A stretch of DNA of 7,760 nucleotides. Origin: an uncultured Acidobacteriota bacterium (GTDB taxonomy: Bacteria > Acidobacteriota > Blastocatellia > RBC074). Made by a program: the position numbers and the translations under genes. A model generated the notes under the pieces. It made no database searches. It was given only the letters and a program-made list of their open reading frames with translations, and was not told the origin of the DNA. The DNA is taken from positions 1-7,760 of the forward strand of contig CALBSU010000866.1 of assembly GCA_937967285.1 (NCBI GenBank), in the 5' to 3' direction. Below are positions 1-7,760 of this stretch, piece by piece (within the stretch, counting starts at the first letter, position 1; the number at the start of each line of letters is the position of its first letter).

Positions 1-13
1 GAGTCGCGAAGAA

Positions 14-59
14 GCTGTCAATCAGGCTCCGTGGAGCCTATAAAGCATTGAGTTGACAG
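14..59. repeat. Nested inverted repeats in rex leader
   Basis: An outer inverted pair CTGTCAA (15-21) / TTGACAG (53-59) encloses an inner perfect pair AGGCTCC (24-30) / GGAGCCT (33-39). A third copy, CGGAGCCT at 110-117, can pair with AGGCTCCG at 24-31 and would compete with the inner hairpin. The outer right arm contains the best -35 box of the leader. No T-run follows, so a classical intrinsic terminator is not evident. It may be the end structure of an upstream gene, an operator, or a switchable 5' leader. The repeats are seen directly; the role is a guess. Confidence 0.5.
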
Positions 60-81
60 GCTATAACTGGTGAGATATCGT
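53..81 (+). promoter_or_regulatory. Possible sigma70-type promoter for rex
   Basis: A perfect -35 hexamer TTGACA (53-58) is followed after 17 bp by TATCGT (76-81), which matches four of six bases of the -10 consensus. Transcription would start near 88 and give a leader of about 60 nt before the rex ATG. A 10-bp palindrome, TCAGATCTGA (82-91), lies at the predicted start site and could be an operator. I see no match to the known Rex operator type (TTGTGAA, spacer, TTCACAA), so autoregulation by Rex cannot be argued from this leader. Confidence 0.35.
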
Positions 82-150
82 TCAGATCTGATCTTCGGAC
101 TCTGGAATCCGGAGCCTTTCAGAGGATGCTAGCGCGAACCGCCCGCTTTC

Positions 151-858
151 ATGAAGAGTGACAAATCAAAGATTTCGGAGCTGACCACCAACCGCCTGTC
201 GGTATATCTGCGTTGTCTGAACGAGTTGGCGGCATCCGGTGTCGAGACGATCTCTTCGCACTCGCTGGCCGAGCAGTTCAATCTGAACTCGGCGCAGATC
301 CGGAAGGATCTGGCCTATTTCGGAGAGTTCGGCGTGCGCGGTGTCGGATATTATGTCGATGATCTGCGGCAGAATCTGATGCGGATTCTTGGGCTCAACG
401 ACAGGCACAATGTGGCGATCGTCGGCATGGGCAACCTCGGGCTGGCGCTGGCGAACTATCACGGATTCAACCGTGAGAGCTTCGAGATCTCAGCGCTCTT
501 CGATGACGATCCGGGGAAGGTCGGGACGCGTGTCCGTTCCGGACATGAGATTCTCTCGATCGGCGCGCTGCAGGATGTCATCAGGGAGCGCGAGATCGAC
601 ATAGTGATCATCGCCGTGCCCGCGGGAGCGGCCGAAAGAGTTTATGAGATGGTCAGCGACGCGGGAGTCCGCGCGGTCCTCAATTTCGCGCCCGTTCATC
701 TTCATCCGAGACCCGGAACGAAGGTCAAGACGGTGGATCTGACGATCTCGCTCGAGAGCCTCTCTTACTTTTTAGCGCGGCAGGCCACAAACGAGGCGGT
801 GAAGGTGGAGTACCAGGACTTCCTCCACATCGAGACGGAGAATAACGGTACCCAGTAG
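151..858 (+). CDS. rex: Redox-sensing transcriptional repressor Rex
   Basis: Rex is a cytoplasmic dimeric repressor that leaves its operator when NADH rises relative to NAD+, derepressing fermentative and respiratory NADH-consuming genes. The N-terminal winged helix spans about residues 13-85 and contains the hallmark stretch around SAQIRKDLAYFGEFGVRGVGY (47-67). A Rossmann domain follows, with the dinucleotide loop GMGNLG at 92-97. The family motif VLNFAPV (176-182) and the C-terminal domain-swap helix near 200-212 are present. At 235 aa it is slightly longer than the usual 210-220, with about 20 extra polar C-terminal residues. ATG at 151 is the only plausible start, because an in-frame TAG lies at 130-132; no clear Shine-Dalgarno is visible. 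It lies 6 bp ahead of the aldolase gene, so the two are probably cotranscribed. I infer that it regulates the microcompartment genes. Confidence 0.95.
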   Translation: MKSDKSKISELTTNRLSVYLRCLNELAASGVETISSHSLAEQFNLNSAQIRKDLAYFGEFGVRGVGYYVDDLRQNLMRILGLNDRHNVAIVGMGNLGLALANYHGFNRESFEISALFDDDPGKVGTRVRSGHEILSIGALQDVIREREIDIVIIAVPAGAAERVYEMVSDAGVRAVLNFAPVHLHPRPGTKVKTVDLTISLESLSYFLARQATNEAVKVEYQDFLHIETENNGTQ

Positions 859-864
859 GCAATT

Positions 865-1683
865 TTGACTGATATTCGTATGCCGGCAGACGAACGAAAA
901 ATTCGGGAAGAGATAGTCGAGATCGCGACGCGCTGTTACGACAGAGGACTGCTGGTGGCGGGCGACGGGAATATCAGCGTGCGGGTCGGGCCGAACAGGA
1001 TCATTGCCACGCCGTCGGCGGTCAGCAAGGGCTGGATGAAGCCGGAGATGATGGTGGCGGTCGATCTGGACGGAAACCCGCTCGAGCCGTCCGATTACAG
1101 GGTCTCATCGGAATGGCCGATGCACCGTGTGATCTACAAGGCGCGGCCCGACATCAATGCCGTGGTGCATGCCCATCCGCCGCATGCGACGGGATTCGCC
1201 GTTGCCGGGCTCTCGCTCGACAAGGCGATCCTTTCCGAGGTCGTGCTGACGCTCGGCTGCGTGCCGCTGGCGGCTTACGGCACGCCCTCGACGCGCGAAT
1301 TGACGGATGCGATCGAGCCGTTTCTCGAGTATCATGACGCGCTGCTGATGGCCAATCACGGTGCGGTGGCGTATGCCTCGACGCTCGAGAGCGCGTTCAA
1401 CAAGCTCGAGACCCTCGAGCATACCTGCCGGATCAGTTTTATTGCGCGCTCGCTGGGCAACGAGAACACGATCCCGGACCGCGCGATCGAGAAGCTGTTC
1501 GAGATCCGCGAGCGCAACGGCGTTATCCGGCCCGAGGCGAGACTGGGCCAGGTCTGCGGCTACACTCCCGGCAGAGAGCCCGCGGAAGACGCCGGCGAGC
1601 GGATCGAACTGACGCGCGCCGAGCTGCTCGACCTGCTGACGCAGTCGGCCCGGCTGCTGTCGGGAATCGACGGCGAGCGGTGA
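865..1683 (+). CDS. Class II aldolase (fuculose-1-P type), BMC-linked
   Basis: Class II (zinc) aldolase/adducin family. FucA-type members cleave L-fuculose-1-phosphate or L-rhamnulose-1-phosphate to dihydroxyacetone phosphate and lactaldehyde. The metal and catalytic residues align with FucA: E83 in SSEWPMH, H102 and H104 in HAHPPH, and H165 in MANHG; the phosphate-binding stretch GDGNIS is at 34-39. At 272 aa it exceeds the FucA length of about 215. The extra C-terminus is a Gly/Pro/Glu-rich linker (about 232-249) followed by an amphipathic segment (251-266: AELLDLLTQSARLLSG-like). That layout matches the encapsulation peptides that target enzymes into microcompartments. The start is TTG at 865, 6 bp after the rex stop; ATG at 880 is an alternative that lacks a ribosome-binding site. 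Adjacent shell genes support a BMC aldehyde-generating role. The exact sugar-phosphate substrate is not determinable here. Confidence 0.88.
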   Translation: MTDIRMPADERKIREEIVEIATRCYDRGLLVAGDGNISVRVGPNRIIATPSAVSKGWMKPEMMVAVDLDGNPLEPSDYRVSSEWPMHRVIYKARPDINAVVHAHPPHATGFAVAGLSLDKAILSEVVLTLGCVPLAAYGTPSTRELTDAIEPFLEYHDALLMANHGAVAYASTLESAFNKLETLEHTCRISFIARSLGNENTIPDRAIEKLFEIRERNGVIRPEARLGQVCGYTPGREPAEDAGERIELTRAELLDLLTQSARLLSGIDGER

Positions 1684-1723
1684 CGATCCGCGATCGGAAC
1701 GAAATTATCGATATCGACCTGAC

Positions 1724-1729
1724 AAGGAG
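1724..1729 (+). promoter_or_regulatory. Strong Shine-Dalgarno of BMC-H gene
   Basis: AAGGAG lies 6 nt before ATG 1736. It is the best ribosome-binding site among the rightward genes and fixes the BMC-H start. The contrast with the BMC-P gene, which has none, fits the need for far more hexamers than pentamers in a shell. Confidence 0.75.
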
Positions 1730-1735
1730 CACTGA

Positions 1736-2369
<634 letters not shown>

Positions 2370-2387
2370 GGGCTCGCATCTCACGAC

Positions 2388-4127
<1,740 letters not shown>

Positions 4128-4138
4128 TATTCCGGGAA

Positions 4139-4276
4139 AAGTTGCCAGTTGCCAGTCTTATTTGAAGGGGCTGTGTTTTGACGGAATTTGACCTTATATA
4201 CTGACACAGGTTTCGGGTTACCCACTGGAAACCGGCAACTGGAAACTGGAAACTTATACCAATGGAAACAGTTGCC
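4139..4276. repeat. Second-family heptad inverted repeat (AACTGGM type)
   Basis: This fills most of the 166-bp gap between nadE and pgsA. The left arm has two AGTTGCC units (4140-4146, 4147-4153) plus AGT. The right arm has ACTGGAA (4224-4230), ACCGGCA (4231-4237), ACTGGAA (4238-4244), ACTGGAA (4245-4251) and ACTT. The reverse complement of 4139-4157 matches 4237-4255 at 16 of 19 positions. A further AGTTGCC lies at 4270-4276 and can pair with GGCAACT at 4234-4240, giving an alternative fold. The roughly 65-bp interior holds no gene and no convincing promoter. The period is 7 bp, as in the other two elements, but the unit sequence is different. Confidence 0.8.
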
Positions 4277-4293
4277 AAGACGACGTATTCTCC

Positions 4294-4970
4294 ATGAATC
4301 TTCCGAACCTTCTGACATTGCTTCGCATCTTCATCGTGCCGCTGCTGGTGGTGGTGCTGCTGACCAGATTCTCGGAGGATTACGTCGGCCTGCCGCAGCA
4401 TATCGCCGGCGTGACGCTCTTTCTGATTGCGGCGACGACTGACGCTCTCGACGGATGGCTGGCCCGCAAGCGCAGACAGGTGTCGAAGCTCGGGATACTG
4501 CTCGATCCGATAGCCGACAAGCTGCTCATCTCGGCGGCCTTCATTTCACTTGTCGAGAACCGGCTGGCTCCGGCCTGGGCGGTGGTGATAATCATCGGTC
4601 GCGAGTTCGCGGTCTCCGGATTGCGGGCGGTGGCGGCTTCAGAAGGCTGGGCGATCCCGGCATCGAAGGCCGGCAAGTTCAAGATGTTTTCCCAGGTGGT
4701 GACGATCTCGCTGCTCATCACATCGTCGGTTCAGGGAGCTCCTCCGGTTCAGACGCGCGCATTTCCGATCATCGCTTTCTGGTCGGTTCCGGAGATGAGA
4801 TCCGCGCTCGACCATCTGTTCGGTCCGGAGAGGATGAACTGGCTCGACTGGCGCGTTATGATGTACGGACTGGGGCGCGGACTGCTGTGGCTGGTCGTCA
4901 TCTCCTCATGCTGGTCGATGTACGGTTATTTCAGCCACTTTTATCGCAAGGCTCGTGAAAGGATGACGAC

Positions 4971-4974
<4 letters not shown>
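4294..4974 (+). CDS. pgsA: CDP-diacylglycerol-glycerol-3-P phosphatidyltransferase
   Basis: Integral inner-membrane enzyme that makes phosphatidylglycerol phosphate from CDP-diacylglycerol and glycerol-3-phosphate, the committed step to phosphatidylglycerol and cardiolipin. The CDP-alcohol phosphotransferase signature D-x2-DG-x2-AR-x8-G-x3-D-x3-D is perfect: D50, D53, G54, A57, R58, G67, D71 and D75. The N-terminus MNLPNLLTLLRIFIVPLL is typical of PgsA. Hydrophobic segments lie near 5-24, 35-48, 77-103, 131-145 and 190-212. At 226 aa it is longer than the usual 180-190; the extra sequence is a non-hydrophobic stretch at about 147-188 before the last membrane segment. No clear Shine-Dalgarno precedes ATG 4294. 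It overlaps the next gene by 4 bp (ATGA), implying translational coupling. PgsA is preferred over other family members by its N-terminus, but a related CDP-alcohol substrate is not excluded. Confidence 0.92.
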
Positions 4975-6945
<1,971 letters not shown>

Positions 6946-6952
6946 TGCTGTT

Positions 6953-6958
6953 CTCCTT
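6953..6958 (-). promoter_or_regulatory. Shine-Dalgarno of the barrel gene
   Basis: On the minus strand AAGGAG lies 7 nt before the ATG at 6945. It decides the start in favour of Met1 over Met10, although Met10 would give a more compact signal peptide. Confidence 0.8.
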
Positions 6959-7029
6959 GTGCTGTTTCAATCGATCTTTCCTTTAAATTACTGCAACGGC
7001 ACGGACTTAAAACTTGCGCCGGGAACCGT

Positions 7030-7050
7030 TCACTCCAGTGACTGGGGAGT
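7030..7050. promoter_or_regulatory. Palindromic site between divergent genes
   Basis: Overlapping dyads occupy the 128-bp gap between the leftward barrel gene and the rightward phosphatase gene. TCACT (7030-7034) and AGTGA (7037-7041) flank CC; CCAGT (7035-7039) and ACTGG (7041-7045) flank a single G; ACTCC (7032-7036) and GGAGT (7046-7050) form a third pair. Such a site could bind a regulator acting on both directions. No convincing -35/-10 pair is visible for either gene, so the operator reading is tentative. Confidence 0.35.
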
Positions 7051-7073
7051 ATACAACCATACGAACAAAAGAA

Positions 7074-7760
7074 ATGAATATTGCCATACCATTTAAGAAA
7101 ATCAAATCAGGATTTTCCGGAGGCCTTGCGCTGCTGCTGGCGGTGATTTGCTTGACGGGCGGCACCGAAAGGGCCGCCGGTCGCGAAGTCGCGCAGACGA
7201 TTCCGGTGGTCATGATCTCGATCGACGGGCTGCGACCCGATTATGTGCTCGACGCTGAGCGTCTTGGGTGGAAGCTGCCGAATCTGACGGCTCTGGCAAA
7301 AGAAGGCGCTTATGCGACAGGCGTCGCCGGTGTCACGCCGACGGTGACATATCCGAGCCACACGACACTGATCACCGGGACTTCGCCGGCACGTCACGGG
7401 ATACCGGCCAACACGCCGTTCGATCCGTTCGGCAGTAATCTCGGAGGCTGGTACTGGTATGCCGAGGACATCAGGGTCGAGACGCTCTGGGGAGCGGCCG
7501 GCCGGGCAGGCCGGGTGACTGCGTCGATCGACTGGCCGGTTTCGGTCGGCGCCGACGTTCGCCACAACATAGTCCAGTTCTGGAGGGCGAAGACCGATGA
7601 CGATCACAAGCTGACCCGGGCGCTCTCGACTCCGGGACTGGTGGCGGAGGCCGAACGGGACTGCGGGACGTTCCCCGGGGCATACAACTATGACCTGGAT
7701 GGCGATATCAGACGTGCGCGGTTTATGGTCTGGATGCTCGAAAAGAAACGCCCCGGCCTG
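7074..7760 (+). CDS. Alkaline phosphatase/NPP-family exported hydrolase, partial
   Basis: The 5' 229 codons of a type I phosphodiesterase/nucleotide pyrophosphatase (NPP) family gene that runs off the window end without a stop. Members hydrolyse phosphodiester or pyrophosphate bonds with two zinc ions. The N-terminus has a basic stretch (K8, K9, K11) and a hydrophobic core (GLALLLAVICL, 17-27), fitting export across the inner membrane; Cys26 lacks a proper lipobox. The catalytic region starts with VVMISIDGLRPDYV (45-58), where D51 is the first metal ligand, and continues with TPTVTYPSHTTLITG (88-102), where T92 is the expected nucleophile preceding YPSH. GTSPARHGI (102-110) is also family-typical. 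The chosen ATG has no clear Shine-Dalgarno; GTG at 7038 is an in-frame alternative but would put extra residues before the signal segment. Substrate cannot be told from this fragment. Confidence 0.85.
   Translation, partial: MNIAIPFKKIKSGFSGGLALLLAVICLTGGTERAAGREVAQTIPVVMISIDGLRPDYVLDAERLGWKLPNLTALAKEGAYATGVAGVTPTVTYPSHTTLITGTSPARHGIPANTPFDPFGSNLGGWYWYAEDIRVETLWGAAGRAGRVTASIDWPVSVGADVRHNIVQFWRAKTDDDHKLTRALSTPGLVAEAERDCGTFPGAYNYDLDGDIRRARFMVWMLEKKRPGL

Noticed and set aside
1..56. Possible C-terminal tail of an upstream gene; frame 3 is open from the window edge to TGA 54-56
   Set aside because: Frames 1 and 2 are also open for 51 and 43 bp, no protein motif is recognisable, and the inverted repeats argue for non-coding sequence. 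Too short to decide.
126..161. Eleven-codon upstream ORF overlapping the rex start
   Set aside because: The only purine-rich stretch (AGAGG) directly abuts the ATG, which is too close for a ribosome-binding site, and the peptide has no recognisable feature.
4174..4202. Promoter for pgsA with TATACT at 4197-4202
   Set aside because: TTGACG at 4178-4183 is only 13 bp away, and the 17-bp position (TGTTTT) is a poor -35.
7049..7055. -10 box (TATACT on the minus strand, TATACA on the plus strand) for the divergent genes
   Set aside because: No acceptable -35 element lies 16-18 bp away in either direction.

Overview
The window looks like chromosome from a moderately GC-rich, double-membraned bacterium. 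The outer-membrane beta-barrel gene ending in a C-terminal Phe beta-signal shows the outer membrane. The gene mix and the short 7-bp-period inverted repeats between genes remind me most of Acidobacteriota (Blastocatellia-like), but that placement is an inference and no rRNA or marker gene confirms it.

Layout. Positions 1-150 are a leader with nested inverted repeats and a possible sigma70 promoter. Six genes or gene pairs then read rightward: rex (151-858), a class II aldolase with a C-terminal helical tail (865-1683), a hexameric microcompartment shell protein BMC-H (1736-2014), a pentameric vertex protein BMC-P (2100-2369), glutamine-dependent NAD+ synthetase nadE (2388-4127), and, after a 166-bp gap, pgsA (4294-4974) overlapping a gamma-class carbonic-anhydrase-like gene (4971-5492). 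A leftward gene for a short Omp85/BamA-like barrel without POTRA domains (5548-6945) converges on the carbonic anhydrase. Divergent from it is the 5' part of a secreted nucleotide pyrophosphatase/alkaline-phosphatase-family gene (7074 to the window end). No stretch longer than 300 bp lacks a gene.

How the genes may work together. The left half looks like the edge of a bacterial microcompartment (BMC) locus. A sugar-phosphate aldolase would release an aldehyde, two shell proteins would build the facets and vertices, Rex would sense NADH/NAD+, and NadE would make NAD+. Aldehyde-oxidising BMCs depend on internal NAD+ recycling, so a redox sensor and an NAD+ synthetase flanking the shell genes form a coherent theme. 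The usual core enzymes (aldehyde dehydrogenase, phosphotransacylase, alcohol or lactate dehydrogenase) are not in the window. The right half is housekeeping and envelope: phospholipid synthesis, a gamma-CA-like protein, an outer-membrane barrel and a secreted phosphohydrolase.

The most unusual structural signal is three heptad-repeat hairpins. One lies between the BMC-H and BMC-P genes (2013-2094), one between the convergent genes (5474-5548), and one of a different heptad family lies between nadE and pgsA (4139-4276). The first two supply the stop codons of adjacent genes, and the first also takes the place of the ribosome-binding site of the BMC-P gene.
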